From contig PZJY01000006.1 in the NCBI GenBank assembly GCA_031472005.1, forward strand, positions 558,001 through 622,000: 64,000 nt of DNA, in the 5' to 3' direction. Source of the DNA: Tetracladium setigerum. Its lineage: Eukaryota; Ascomycota; Leotiomycetes; Helotiales. This document shows, in pieces, positions 44,852 through 57,716 of this stretch (position 1 is the stretch's first letter; each line of letters begins with the position of its first letter). The notes beneath the pieces are model-generated. The model saw nothing but the letters and a program-made list of their open reading frames with translations. It searched no databases and was not told the origin of the DNA. A program made the translations under genes and the position numbers.

Positions 44852-47800
44852 GTTTGCGGTTGGATATGGGTTTGTGTTGAAAAAAAACGAAGATCAAAAA
44901 CTGGAAGAATGAGAGGATATTATTAAACTGAACAGCACCAGGCTGGAAATAGAAGAATGGAAGAATGGAAAGAAGAAGATGGAGAAGATGCTTGTTGATG
45001 CTGATGGAGAAAAGAGAAGGTAATTGACAGGATCGAAGGAACCTCTTATACGAATTGGAGCACTACGCCACTCCGCAGCCAAAGCTTGTCGAGGACTATC
45101 ATCGGCGTTTTGTTTGATGCTATCTTTGGACCATGTTCGGATTCAATGCTCTCAGACAGCTATTGATGATACTTCCTGAGACACCACCAAAGGAGTGAGG
45201 CTCTGTCGCTTCGAGTGCGGTAGGTGCGGGAAGAAATGTGACAGGCCAAGCAAGGAGATGGTCTGGACGGAATTAGAATCTGCCAACTCGGAATGGATCT
45301 GATGAAAGGAGCTGTCCCACCAGTTGGAGACTCGTTATTCGCGATTCTACATACGAAACTCAGTCACCGCCCTCGAAGTGGCGTCAAAACAAGAGTCAAG
45401 GCATGGTATTTCCCATCCCGCTTAAACATGAGGCTTTTGTTGTTTGGATCTTGCTCAGTCATTCCTCTCAAGACTCACCGAGCGGATACGATTGGCCGGT
45501 GGATGGTTTCCATCTGGCAGTCTATTTGGAGTCAAGCACATCTCCCGGAATGTCAGGGGGGAGTTAATCGTGGGGACCAAGATCGTCAAAACACCTTGAT
45601 CTACTCAAAACAGAAGCTTGGCGTGGAATTATGTGTTGCGATTCGCCATGCAGCTATTAGAGTCGACACAAACACACATCCAAGTCGCAGATCTCTGCAT
45701 CTTCCGAAAACTTCCTGGGGCAATGTTCGCTGCGGTTACCGAATCGAGATCTTGGACCTCGCATTTAGTGCGTTTGAAGTGTTTGGAGGGCCGTTTCTAA
45801 ACAAGGTCAAAACGCGCACGTCGGGCCTAGATTATTATCGTGGGGTGTTGAAGCAACAACAAAAGTTTTGGCATCTTCTGTGGATGTTGATTTCATCACC
45901 ATTTGTTATGGCTGCAAGGACAGTCCATTCAAATTTTCCCATCTCCTCGTTTCTACTATCTTCGTTCTCCGTTCCCATCGCTCGTCCATCAATTGTGGCC
46001 AATTCTGACAGGGAGAATTCTTGCTTGTAGGCTTTCCCATTTCCTACTCTCCAGTATCGTCAAACATGGAGCAGAATCATGTACACGCAGTATCTGATTC
46101 TGGATTTGCTTTACGGAACGAAGCGTTCGGATATCGACTACATCTTGTTTCATGTGCTTTGTTTTTTGGCACGTGACCGAAAATACTCCTGCAGCCCGAG
46201 CATTTCTTCAGAAAACCGAATTTCTCATGCTTAGATTATTTCCTGCCACCTCTACGACAAATCTACTAACAATATTATTTCCGGTACTTTGTCTCAATAC
46301 AATCAATGTAGTTTATCATGTTCGTTACCGTCTTTCTGTTGCGGCCTTCAAATCAACCATGCCGATTGATCATACAAAGTACAATGCTGACGAGGATGGT
46401 ACATTCCCATAAATACAAGAAATCTGTGGGACAGTGGAAGGTCAGCAAATTCGTACACGGTGACTTCGATGGCGGTCGCGTGAGCTGAGAAGTATCTCCA
46501 CAATCCAAACCAGGCTGACGATCACTACACCTTTTTGAGCTAATCAAGAGAAGGATGGGGCTTCAATGTTCACTCTTTTGTGTTCAGCTGGCGCTGCGGT
46601 GAGATACACAATAGCCCTTGACTTTTCAATACATTCAAACTTTCGTCAGAATGAATGAACCTGGTCGCACAGGCAGGAAGGACAAAACGATACCGAGTTT
46701 GCGCCCTCCTACGCCCGTGAATCATTCTGGCTGAACGAGGTTTGCAATACATTTGCAATGTTGAACATCTATAGCCAATTCGAAAGCAGCATGGCCTTGA
46801 CTGATCCGTATGCAGCGAACCGTAAATTGCAACGATTGGGGCTCGGTACTCGGAGACGCAAGTCAGCTGTGACTTTTCAGCCTTGCAGAGGATCGGAGGT
46901 CAGGATCGCAATGTCACTGGCACTCTAGCCCACACCGGTTGTTAGAGAGAGGCGCTGATATTTCGTTGAGGATTCTTCAAGACCTACGAAATCATTCTCC
47001 TCTGAGGTGCAAAGCAACCTGAGATGACTAGAATAATGGAGGGCTAGCATGCCATCCTCTTTCGGGAAACGGAAACAGAAACATCCTGTCAGCTTGCTCC
47101 AACAATAGGCTATTGACCGCCAATTCGCTAATGTGAGCCTCCGAATTCGAATGACTTGGTAGAGTCCAGAACGTCTGTCTGTCTCTCTCTCATCCGTACT
47201 CGCGACCGACAAGCGGCTCAAATACAGTCGTCGATCTCACATCGTGCTCCTGCGAGCCCGATTGGGTTTGTGGCGGTCGAGCGACGCTCCCAATAGATGA
47301 GCACGATCTAGTCGGTGATTTTGGTCGTGTCTATCCAATAGCTCCAACTCGGCATGAAATTTCGATGCATGAAGATCGTATTCTCCACCGATCGTCAAAG
47401 TTATCAGCTCCTCCAGATCTCTCGTTGTCCTTCTTGTGGGAATAACCGCGAAGGGTGGTCGAGGTCAGCGTCAAGGGTGGATCGGGGCGTTGCTGCAAAC
47501 CGAAATTTAGGCGAATCGATGACCCGCCACAACAAATTTCAACGTTCTCCAGCAGCTGAAAACCCCTGCAATGTTGCGCTTCCAGCCAATGACCCGCCAT
47601 GCGCCAAGTGGAAGTGCATGCGCTTGACAGCCAAGCTTCGCTGTATCAGCTGAAGATGAACCCAGAACCATTCATGTTCCCTGTCCGATGCTGCTTCCTC
47701 ATATGTGGAACTCCAAACAGACGCTGCACCGACGTCAGGATGATTCTCAAAACTCAAGGCACTTATGAATAATTGCAACTTCAGGAGAAGCCTTCCAAGG

Positions 47801-49171
47801 GTCCGGGAATTCGGGGTGCTATGCTGTGCTGCACGGTATCGGAGGACCGAGGGACAAACATTACACCAATACTGCTGTATCATAAGTAGATACTTTTTGG
47901 TACTGCACCGTACCTCCTCCTCACCGTGGAGTTGCAGTAGCAACAGCAGCAGCCATGCTGCTTGCGGCTTCTGTACGTACAGCGCAACAATATTTCATCT
48001 GCGACTCTGCGAGTGATGTTGTCGCGGGGGGTCGGTCGTTCGCACCGTCGATCCAATAATCAATCCTGTCTGATCTGGAACCGTGAGGGGAAAAAACCAG
48101 GCGAGCTGTACTGTAACCACTTTTGGCAGAACTGTGTCTGCGTTGCGCATTATTCGATGCGATGAGATTTCCAGAGGCGGGAGATCGCCCAGAACATAGC
48201 TACAGTATGTGACATGACTAACCAAGCTGACTTTGAACCTTTTAATACACTAGGACTTATTACTGTGTTTTAGTAAGTCATTGCGATAGGTTCAGGATCC
48301 TGCTATACGTGAAGAGGTTGAAGTCACTATATCCTTAGTCCAGCCTTACAGTATGACGACCCCACCTCAAGTTGATCACAATCCCAAGTCTGCACCAATC
48401 CAAGCGCTCCTCCGGAACCTACCAGCGTCATGAGCTCAGATAAATCTCAATCCTTCGAGCAAGCGCAATCTAGAAGGTCAATGGTGGGCTATTCCACATT
48501 CCGTTGTGCCACGGCCGTGGCGGCCATACGAATGTTGAGCACCCACACTGTTTTGTTTCTTCCCACCACACATGCATGCCGGGCTGAGTTGAGGGGTGCA
48601 AAACATACCCTTAACTAGAACAAGGCTTGAATTTAAGCTGTTCTTGCAGGGAGGATGTGGAAACACTAATAACCATCGACACATGACATTACATATGCAG
48701 TCTGCAAGGCAAAGGCAGGCAAGACAACTCGCGATTGGAGCCCTGGCAACTGAGAACTCTCTCTGGATCTCAGAAAGAGGTTAGTAGGGGCACCACGACA
48801 TCCATCCTCACTACAACTCGCCTCCTTCCCTCCTTACTCCGTACTAGTAAACCATGCACGGCGTGTCCTGGACGGTGCTGACGGGATGGAGGTCGCTTGC
48901 CGCTTGCATCGACCATCCCAGACATCCCTGACGGTATTGTATGTAACCCGAGTTATATATACATTCTCTCATTTCCCACCCTTCCTTCGTATTGTCTACA
49001 TAACCCCTCCAGCACCCAGATTCAGTCATCCACGTCCACTTCTTTGACTTTCGCTCTTCTCCCCTCATCCTCGTAAAGACCTGCCCGTTTGATCTTACCA
49101 CCGGACATCCCTTCCTAGGAGGAGCAGAACGCCCACATCTCACCTCATCCTCGTCGTTCAAATCTCCCCAA
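44852..49171. other. Largest gene-poor stretch (4.3 kb)
   Basis: Apart from the doubtful frame at 45293-46030, no coding sequence is credible. The final 300 bases are CT-rich, like a leader. A long upstream region of this kind is common before regulated fungal genes. CACGTGA at 46170-46176. GC content seems similar to the rest. Confidence 0.45.
45293..46030 (+). CDS. Long open frame of unknown status
   Basis: Uninterrupted frame of 245 codons from an ATG. Its composition is unremarkable (Arg, Ser, Leu), there is no signal peptide, and no domain is recognised. By simple stop-codon statistics a frame this long is uncommon in 64 kb of random DNA, but codon use does not look like that of its neighbours. 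It could be a lineage-specific gene, a gene remnant or chance. Confidence 0.25.
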   Translation: MDLMKGAVPPVGDSLFAILHTKLSHRPRSGVKTRVKAWYFPSRLNMRLLLFGSCSVIPLKTHRADTIGRWMVSIWQSIWSQAHLPECQGGVNRGDQDRQNTLIYSKQKLGVELCVAIRHAAIRVDTNTHPSRRSLHLPKTSWGNVRCGYRIEILDLAFSAFEVFGGPFLNKVKTRTSGLDYYRGVLKQQQKFWHLLWMLISSPFVMAARTVHSNFPISSFLLSSFSVPIARPSIVANSDRENSCL

Positions 49172-50277
49172 ATGCCTGTTCTCTCCGAACACTTGGGCGC
49201 GACGGGCCTTCAGGCTACCACAAATACTCCCGCTACAAGTCGTGCCTACCTCTTCATCTCGCTCGCCATCCTTCTCACTCTCGGAATCAGCCTCTCACGA
49301 CGCAGAAGAACCGCGTATACCAGCAGCGGCAAATCCTCCACTCAAAACACCTTCTTCATCACAAGCAAGAGAAAATCCAGCAACGCACGGATGATGCAAG
49401 AACCAACCCCCCAACATCGGCATCCTCAGCCCTACCGGAAAAGCCATACTTACCCAATGCGGACGCAGTGGAACAACACCAGCTAGCCACCACGTCTCAT
49501 GATCACGAGAACAAGCACACAGGTCATCTTGCCCCGGATTCTGAGCCAAAGCCATTCTACTCGCCGCAATTACAGCAACAACAGCCTCAACATTTTCCCT
49601 CGCCAACTCACGGGAGAGAGCACAATAATGTGATTGTGCAGAGCAGGGGCATTTCATTACCCTCCTTTCACACGCGACTAGGGTCTCTCCCTGCAGTTGC
49701 AACCTCGCTCTTACACCCGGAACTGCCATCCCCCACACTCTCCCTTGTGCATCCAGCGCCTATCATGAAGAACCAATCTCAGAATCAAGCGCCCTATCCC
49801 ATCACACAATCTTACCAATATCAATCTCAATCTCAATTCCAGAATCAAAATCAATCTCAATCTCAATCTCAGACATCTTACCAAGACCAAAACCCATACC
49901 AACACCAACAACCCTACATGCAAAACGAGATTCTCTTCGTGCCGTCGCCAACAGAATACACCTCCTTCGAAGCACTATACTCCAAATTCCCAATGCCAGT
50001 CTACGATCACGGTCCCAATCCCGCTTCCTACGCCTCCACCGTACTCCCAAACACCCCTGCAAACCAGCAGCAAGTTGTTGGCAGTGCTGCTGCTGGAGAG
50101 GGTGACGCAAGCAATAGTGTACCAAGAAGAAGGAGTTACCTCAAGACTCTCAAAGATGGAAGTGAGATGAGTGGAGAGGTATTAGAGACTACCCAGTGGA
50201 GAAGACATACGAAGGTTTTTGGGGGCGGTGTTTGCATTGCTTGTGAGGAGAGTGAACACAGGAGAATGAGTACTTGA
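49172..50277 (+). pseudogene. Gln/Ser-rich protein with N-terminal membrane anchor, one frameshift
   Basis: From ATG 49172 about 45 residues include one hydrophobic helix (AYLFISLAILLTLGISL) and a basic stop-transfer RRRR; this frame ends at 49484-49486. The next frame, open from well before 49300 to 50277, carries the rest: a charged segment (QEKIQQRTDDARTNPP), long Gln/Ser/Asn/Tyr-rich tracts and a conserved-looking end (RRRSYLKTLKDGSEMSGEVL, WRRHTKVFGGGVCIACEESE). One added base near 49300-49330 joins them into about 368 aa; no intron in the right phase was found. The C-terminal CxxC (CIAC) block recalls fungal proteins of unknown function. A single-pass membrane protein with a low-complexity cytosolic domain is likely. 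Confidence 0.6.
49803..49886 (+). repeat. CAATCT/CAATCA coding repeat
   Basis: Imperfect six-base repeats encoding Gln-Ser and Asn-Gln pairs within the Gln-rich protein. Such tracts vary in length between strains. Confidence 0.8.
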
Positions 50278-52827
50278 ACTTTTTTGCTCGAGCAGCTCAT
50301 CAAACGACATCTTTCCATCAGCAACAACCATTCCGATCAATCTCCTCACCGCCTCGTCTTCAGTACCGTACCACCAACTCACCTCCGAATTTCGACATCT
50401 TTGTCGATTCGAGGCAGGGAGCGGGCGGGAAGCGTTCTAGTCACGTGATATCATCGCTTACCTTCGCCCCCTATCTACCCTCGATTCATGGCAGCTGGAT
50501 TTGCTACGACTCACCGACAAACATCAGAGGAGGCAAAGAAGGAGATCAAGTCGAATGATTGGTCCCGATTCGACATGTCATATCCTATCCTATCCATCCA
50601 TCCTCTCCAGGGCCCCAAAAAAACCACACACAAGAAATTTTTGAGAAACCAAATTAAGAAAACCTAAATCAAGAGAATATTCAGCCTCACTCCGCGTGCA
50701 TTGCGCAGCTCATTCGCCACCAGTACCGCGTTTTCGCGTCCTACAGTCTACACCGTACCACCCATGCCAATAACGTGCCGTTCGATATAATGAGCTAGTG
50801 TGGCTGGCCTCAATTTGGGCATTCTTTTGTCATTTGTGGCAATAAACGGGAAGGATTTCTGTGAATACGAGGAGGAGCGCTTATTTAAGGAGGAGCTTCT
50901 TTTTTTGGGTTTTCGGAATGATTGATGATGATGGGATTCCCGATGCTCCACTGGACTACTGGAATACGCATGCGTCGTATTCATGTACCAGGTACCGAGG
51001 ATTGTGGGGGCGGTGCGCAGGTGAGGCGGGGTGGCAGGTCGATGCAATGGAGATGCAGATGCAGATAATAATGACTTGCCAGAATCAGAAATAGGGAGGT
51101 AGGAAGGAAAGAAAGGAAGTAAGGGAGCTGGTGAAGGAAAGGGGGTATTGATGGATAATTTCTTGGTTGGATGATTGGTTTAATTGGTTGATTGATGATG
51201 GTCGTCTGGTTTGGTCTAAGGGGGAAAAGAAAGAAGAAAAGAAAAATAAGACAAAATGAACAAAATCAAAAGGTTAAAAAATAGGTGTCTCGCGCATATT
51301 TTGGATCGATTGGTTTTGGTGTTTTCTTGGTCGTGTGATATGTTGATTTGGATTGTGGAATGTGGATTCGGATTCTAATAAGTTGCATACACGCATGACG
51401 GTTGGTCTTGTCATTTTCGGTGTATGTGTAGAACAAGTGAGCGAGCAGGTGGTCTAAACAGAAGAGTGAGTTTGAGGTGCATTGCGCTGGAGTCTGCAAA
51501 CTGGGTCGGTGTTGGTGTTGGTGTTAGTGTTGGTGGTCGGGAAGGCATGGATGGTTCTCGGTTTGGTTTGGTGGTCGGTCGTTGTTAAAGTGGCTAGCTG
51601 GAGATATTGGATTTCTTGGAGTATGTCTGTTTGTATGTATGGGGCTTGGATGAACTGGCCAGAACCAGGCTGGCTATACGTTTTCTGAATGGGGATCATC
51701 ATGGGATAATGCTCATGCTAATGCTGATGGTAATTGTGATGGTGTACTCGGTCTTCACCTAACCAATCGAATCAATCGATCGATCAATCATGGGTCCATG
51801 GATCCGCGATGGAGGGTATGATTGAGGGATGTAGTATGATGGGAAGAAAAGATGTAGTAATACGGGGGAACCAAAAAAAAACAAAAACATACACGCACAT
51901 TAGATGGATACACATACACATACCAAATCGCATCATGAAAGAGAAGTAAAGGAAACAAGGTTGAAATCTTTTTTTTACGGAAATAGAAAGTTTGAAAATT
52001 ACAAGGGGTGGCTGGCTGGCTGTTCAATGTCGAGTTGAGTGATGTGGCTGGCTTCTCCTCAAATTTTCAGGCAAGTTACAACTTTGTGATACGATATAAC
52101 ATACCCACTCTACTTTAATTGACGAAACAGTCTCACAAGAATGAATTTCACGTCACAGCCTGTACTGTAGCAGTACGTATACTTTTGTCATACCCTCCAA
52201 AAAAAGAAATTGAGAATTTGTAAAATTTATCCATTCCAGTCCATTCCAAGAATTCATTGAATAATCTTTGTCCTCATCCACCTCTCTCTCTCTGTGTGAC
52301 ACTCATTTGTACATACCCCCTCCCTCCTCCTTCATTCCTTGCATCCTGTCGTTGTTTCTTTGTTTCTCTTTCTCTCTTAATCCCATCATAGTATACAACA
52401 CAGAACATAATAGCCAGCGCATCGAAATAAGAACGACGAGCATAAGAAAAACGAAGGGGGAAAAACTCTTCGGTATAACGATCCCAATATTTCCATCCAT
52501 TGCCCCATTCCAATCCCATTCCATCCCTCCAGCCAGCCGTTGAACAGAAAAGCGCAATAGGATGAAATTCAATCAATGAGAGAAGACCGAAAAATGGTAT
52601 TGTTTCTCGAGACCGGCTGATTGCATAAAATAAAGACGGACGTATGGAAAATATGCACGCATGAAAAACGACGGTACTGCTACCCTCCTCGAAGAGGTAG
52701 ATGAGAGGGAGAAACAAGTCCAAAGCCGTAACAAAAAGGAGGAAACCCGACATAGCATAGCACCAAACTCCCCTTCCTTCCATCCATCCATCGCCATCCA
52801 CATGCACGCAAATACGCATCCAATCAA
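50278..52827. other. Intergenic (2.5 kb)
   Basis: Between the 3' end of the Gln-rich gene and the 3' end of the Mhp1-like gene. A minus-strand frame at 51454-51702 with an Asn-Thr repeat lacks splice partners I can defend. GTCACGTGAT at 50440-50449, TATCC repeat near 50580 and CT run near 52280. Confidence 0.45.
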
Positions 52828-55800
52828 TCAATCAACCACTGCACTCCCATTCGCTGCACTTCCATTCGCTGCACCCGTATTCGCCGCCGCCGCCGTCGCA
52901 GTGGTGTTCCGCTGCGCCTGCTCCATACTATCCTTGAATTTCTCCCAACCCTCTGGATCAGAATCAATGAGCAGCTGGCGATAATTGTTCGCATTGTTGA
53001 GCAGCTCCTCCATCACAGCGTCCTCGCCATTGCTCTCCAATTGCTTCTTGAGCTCCTCGCCCTCGGTTCCCTCAAGCATACCTCTCAGCATTTGCAGATG
53101 CTTAGGCTCGCGCTCTAGACCAGTGGTTCCGTGCGCGTGGTCTTCATGTTCGGGTTTGAGGATATCACGACGTACTTTCTGCCCGAAGCGGTGCATACGA
53201 CCCTCTTCTTGCGAGAGGGCGCGAGAGGCGATCGAGACATCGGAGTTGTGGCGGGAGAGGACGGGGCGTACGCCTTGGGCGTCTTCATCATCTGTGAGAA
53301 TGGGTTCGCTGAATGGGTGCTCATTGTCTGAATTACGGGACTCGAGGGCCGGGTCAAGTTCGAAGGATTCGGCTGGACTACTCGATACATTTTCGGGTAG
53401 TAACGGTGGTGACGTTACATCGCCAGGCAGTCTTGTTTCAGGGAATTCTTCTTCGAAACGCTTGATCATTCCCAAAAGGGTAGAATCGAGGAATAGGAGG
53501 CGTTCTAGCTTACGTTAGTTTCTTTGGTCAACCAGATACTCGGCGATGCTTACGATAGTTGGCTCGGTTGTCACCCTGCGACTCCTTCACCAAGGCTGGC
53601 TGTAGTCTTGCTCGGATCTTACGAGCACTTCCAAGTAGATTCTTGGACATGTCTTTGGCCTTGCCACCGCTAACGTGAGTTTTCGGAGTTGCCGAACCAC
53701 TTGGATCTGACATGTCGGAGAATGTGCGGTCTGCTGAGGGTCTTTCCGAATCATTGCCGCTATTTCTCAAGCAAATTCCCAGAGCTTTCACAACACCAGT
53801 CCCTCCAATAACATAGTCCTCGTCGGGAGCTGGCTCATCATCATCATGGTTGTCTATCTCCCCCTCGAGATGGCCGACCAGATGCAACAAAACATCTGGA
53901 ACTGCAACATCCTTCACAATGCCGCGCTCTGCAAGTGCAGCTGATGTTTGATGGCTCTCGGTGACAGGTAGCCGCTCCATGTTCCATAAGCAGTATGCAA
54001 TTACCTGTTTTGCTAAGGCTTTCACGACCTCGCTTGAGTCGCTTGAGGGCACCTCGATGTCAATACAAACTATGGTATGCGATACGCGCACTGCAGCCAT
54101 CAGTGAGGCATACAAGGCACATGCTTCTTCTTGGTTGGCTTCGTTCTTTGCACTGGCCAGTGCTACCAGTTGCGGGTTTTCCATAATGTTAACGTGAGCA
54201 AGACTCGGCGACTCGGGTAAGATCTCAGCCAACGCGATAGCTTGCTCGGGCGTCATGGACACGTCAGTGAGGTGTATTCGTTTAAGTGTGGGCATTTGTG
54301 GCATGTATCTAGAATATTATTGTCAGCGGTCATCATTACGAGAGTCGAATATTGAATTTTTCGTCATCAAGCAGACTGCGGCAAGGCATTCTACAATCTA
54401 AAGACCGCACTCGCAGTCTCCAAGGCTGGGTGTGATTCAAACATGAAGCCCTATCGACAAGGCGGACTTGAGCCGCATTACGCATTCCTTCAGCCGCAGT
54501 TTCCGCATGAAGGAAAACAATCCATCCCAATTTCGCAACACAAAAATAAGTAGATTAACATACCTTCGAAGCAGCGAGAGCGCACTAGGCTGCGTCTCAA
54601 ATAGGGCGTGATTTGAAGACAAATCAAGGAATTTGAGGGCTTTCAGCCCAGCCAAGGCTGGAAAGAGCTTCCATAATGCATCAGGATCCAGATTACAGTC
54701 CGCCAAACACAAAGCGTATAATTCGTTGTTCCCATCCAGTGCTTCAGCAAGAACTCCAAGTTGATCTTTCAAGTCATTACCACCGATATCCAACCCTTCA
54801 CATGGACTTTCACGCAGATATCGTGCAACATGACGGACTCCTTCAGGGGTGATGTTATTGCCGGCAAGGCCGAGACGACGGCAACCAGACTTGACAACAC
54901 CATCAACGACGCAGCCAATTTGCTCTGTAGTCAAGCCACATTCTGCCAGGTTCAGTAGTTCGAGCTCTTTACCAGCAAGCCTCTCGCTCAAAGCTTTGTC
55001 GAGTAAGCAGGAGAGCTCGCTAGTACCACTCGCTGTACTGGATTTGGTTGTTGTGTGACTGAGCTGGTCGTCTTTTGTTCCGGCAGACGGTGTGGTTGCA
55101 GCAGGCGGTTGGGGAAATGGAACCTTGGACAGATCCAAGTACTTAATTGACCGACACATGTTAATGAACAGACTGATGTATCGCCAGCCATCTCGCCCAA
55201 TTTTGAGGTTGTTCTTCAAAACCAAGCGCTCAACAAAGCCACCCTGTGGAACCTCTGAACCTTTGGATTTCATGAACTTTCGGCGTTGAAAGTCAGGAGA
55301 TTTGGTAGACAGAAGCCCAGCCAAAATCACTCTCACACCCTCATCCCCAAGCCCGCAGTTCTCCATGATCAATTCCTTGACAGGCACGATAGCCAAGTAA
55401 TCTCCTAAGGTGATCAGATCGGGCAATTGAAGCCAATAGTCAGTAAGATCCAATTTGTTAACCACACCGGCCGGGCTGACAGATGATGATGATGCGGCCA
55501 GTTGCTCGGTAATCTTTTTCAATATTGGTGTTTCCCGCAGCGCACAACATCTGCGATATATCCTTACAGGGTCAGTGGTAGGCGAGCCTTGTGTTTTAGG
55601 TGTTTCTATCCCAGGTGTAGGGGGGACTGAGCTGTCATCGCTATCATTCCTGACCAATTCCACTGGCAGAGTACCATTTGCTTCTGCTTGACGACGCTTC
55701 TTCTCTTTCCTGGCTTTCCTTTCCTCCTCACTACGCTTCTTCTTCTCTTTCTTCTTGGTATTATCTTTCTCACCAGGCGCACCGTCGTCTTTCAGATCGA

Positions 55801-56845
55801 CTGTAGTTTGCGAAGGTACTTTTGAATCTTCGTCTACAGCAACGCTTGCTCCCAGCAATTCGTCGTTTTCTTTCTTGGAGATCTCTGGGTTCTTTGGGGC
55901 ATTGGCCTCGCCTTTTTCCACAACCTTCTTTGGTGGTAACCTCTGTAGCCTCTTCTCGTCCACAACCTCATCCAGGTACCGTGGCCCACTCGCAATCTCT
56001 ACATCGACACAGAATGCAACCCTCCGTAACTTCGACTGGTCCAGCTCCGAGATTCGACATCTTTCGCGGTTCCGATCCACATTCAACACTCTTCTTTCAC
56101 AAAGTCCATGCGAAGCTCCCCTTCCAGGCTGTTGTAAAGTTCCGCCCGAGGATGAAAGTCTCCGTAGAGCACTTTGCAGGAAGCTTGGTTGTGTGGCCTT
56201 TGGCGGTGCAGGTATATACGGTTCGTCCCCAGGACTTTTGACACCAGGCTGTAAAATGGCAACCTTTTGCGCACCGAACATGTGTGGCGTATGATGATGA
56301 GTTTGCGGCGGAGGAGCTGAATCTTGCGCAGGAGGAGTTGTGGGGACTTGCGGACTGCCAGGGGGAGTTGTAGCACTCTGCCCCGCCGAATTCGAGAACT
56401 TGGAGGAGATGCTCGACAGCCATGAATTCCTCCTCGGGGTGTTCGTTGGAGGGGTGAGCGCCTTCTGGGCTCCTCCATTTAGTGTTGAGGTCTTTTCCGT
56501 TGAAGTTGTTCTCGAGAAGCTGGGTCGGTGTGAAGCTGGTTTGTTTGCTGCCGGGGCGGGGTCCTTTGACGGCGGCGGCGTGCCATTCTGCTGTTTCGGC
56601 GGCGGCGACACGGCATTGTTAATGTTGGTTGCAATCGGTCGCGATGGGGTTTCTGCAAGCCATACTCCATTAGTTCCTGCTTGCGAATGGGGGTTCAGAG
56701 GGTTCCATAGCGTGTCGGGACAGAGGGAGATTGACGTAGCGGTTAGCTGTATTCCATTCCACTTACCTTTAGGTGTGCTATTGTGATTGCTGTGCTTGCT
56801 CATCCATGAGATGTCGACTCCGTGTACGCTCTCCATGCTTGCCAT
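52828..56845 (-). CDS. mhp1: Mhp1-like leucine-rich-repeat cell-wall biogenesis protein
   Basis: Four exons: 56845-56767, 56676-54564, 54308-53554 and 53504-52828, giving about 1207 aa. The start (VHGVDISWMSKHSN) continues across an intron of 90 bp into NGVWLAETPSRPIATN. Residues about 70-350 are Pro/Ser-rich and disordered, with a KKKEKKKRSEEERKARKEK basic block near 360. A leucine-rich repeat-like array follows (LIMENCGLGDEGVRVILAGL, LLNLAECGLTTEQIG, LGLAGNNITPEGVRHVARYL, ALCLADCNLDPDALWKLFPA). The C-terminal 250 residues include RLLFLDSTLLGMIKRFEEEF. I match it to filamentous-fungal proteins annotated as cell-wall biogenesis protein Mhp1. The first intron has tandem acceptors AAG and CAG three bases apart. 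Frame clean over 3.6 kb. Confidence 0.85.
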
Positions 56846-57716
56846 GTCTGTATTGCTTCGTGAATGGGTGAAGGGGATCTATCTCGCAAATCCGAACACT
56901 TATCGCGGTGGTAAGTCGGTACTTGGTGACAGCGATGCTGAGTAATGGTTCTGCTGCTGCTCTATGCAATCGTATGACGGAGAGCGAGAGAGAGAGGGAG
57001 CGAGATAGATCGAGAGACAATTGCTAGAGCCTTCCGCCTTTTCCCCAAGCCATAATGTCGTGAGAGGGTCAGTCGAGTAATGGTCGCGAGCGAGGGTTTT
57101 CCGACTTCACCGTTGCTGGATCTCTTGGTCAATCAATGTCGGATATTGGGGTGGATGGGATGTGGATGTGGATTTCGTTGGTAGGGATCCGTCAACTTGT
57201 CAGAGCGGAGAAGTTGCCCCAAATTCTAGAGGAAGACTGGGAGTGTGTGACCTCACAACACCGCGAATCGGAGGCCCGGACGATGACTTTAGACTTTTCC
57301 TTAAGCAAAACCCGGAGTTGTTCTAGTGAATTCAGCGTCCTTACTAATCCTGAACTTCAACAATGACAATTGGAGGCGTTTGTTACGCTATCATAATAAG
57401 AACACAGAAGTTTCTGGTATGTTAGACAACGCAGTGCATAAAGAAAGAATGAGATAAGCACATCAGATGTCAGCCGCTCTCTGCCTGTCACAATAGCTGT
57501 CAGGCAAGCATGAAACAAGCGAGCGACACAAGCTTCACCGGCCTTCACACACGGAGGTTCACGGTTGAAAGACAGCGGCATAGCAACACAGCAGCATTTA
57601 CTTTGGGAATCATGTGTTGCATTTTGAATTATCTGCAAATCACGAAAACCTCATCATGAAAGTCATGCCCATCGTACCATGCCAGGTCCACTCCTTGAAT
57701 ACAAAAAGACAAAAGC
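56846..57716. other. Intergenic
   Basis: Promoter and leader of the Mhp1-like gene (GA-rich on the plus strand near 56980-57015) and 3' region of RPL5. No gene seen. Confidence 0.5.

Noticed and set aside
51454..51702. Asn-Thr repeat frame as a last exon of a minus-strand gene
   Set aside because: No upstream exon with a compatible splice site was found before the Mhp1-like gene's 3' end.
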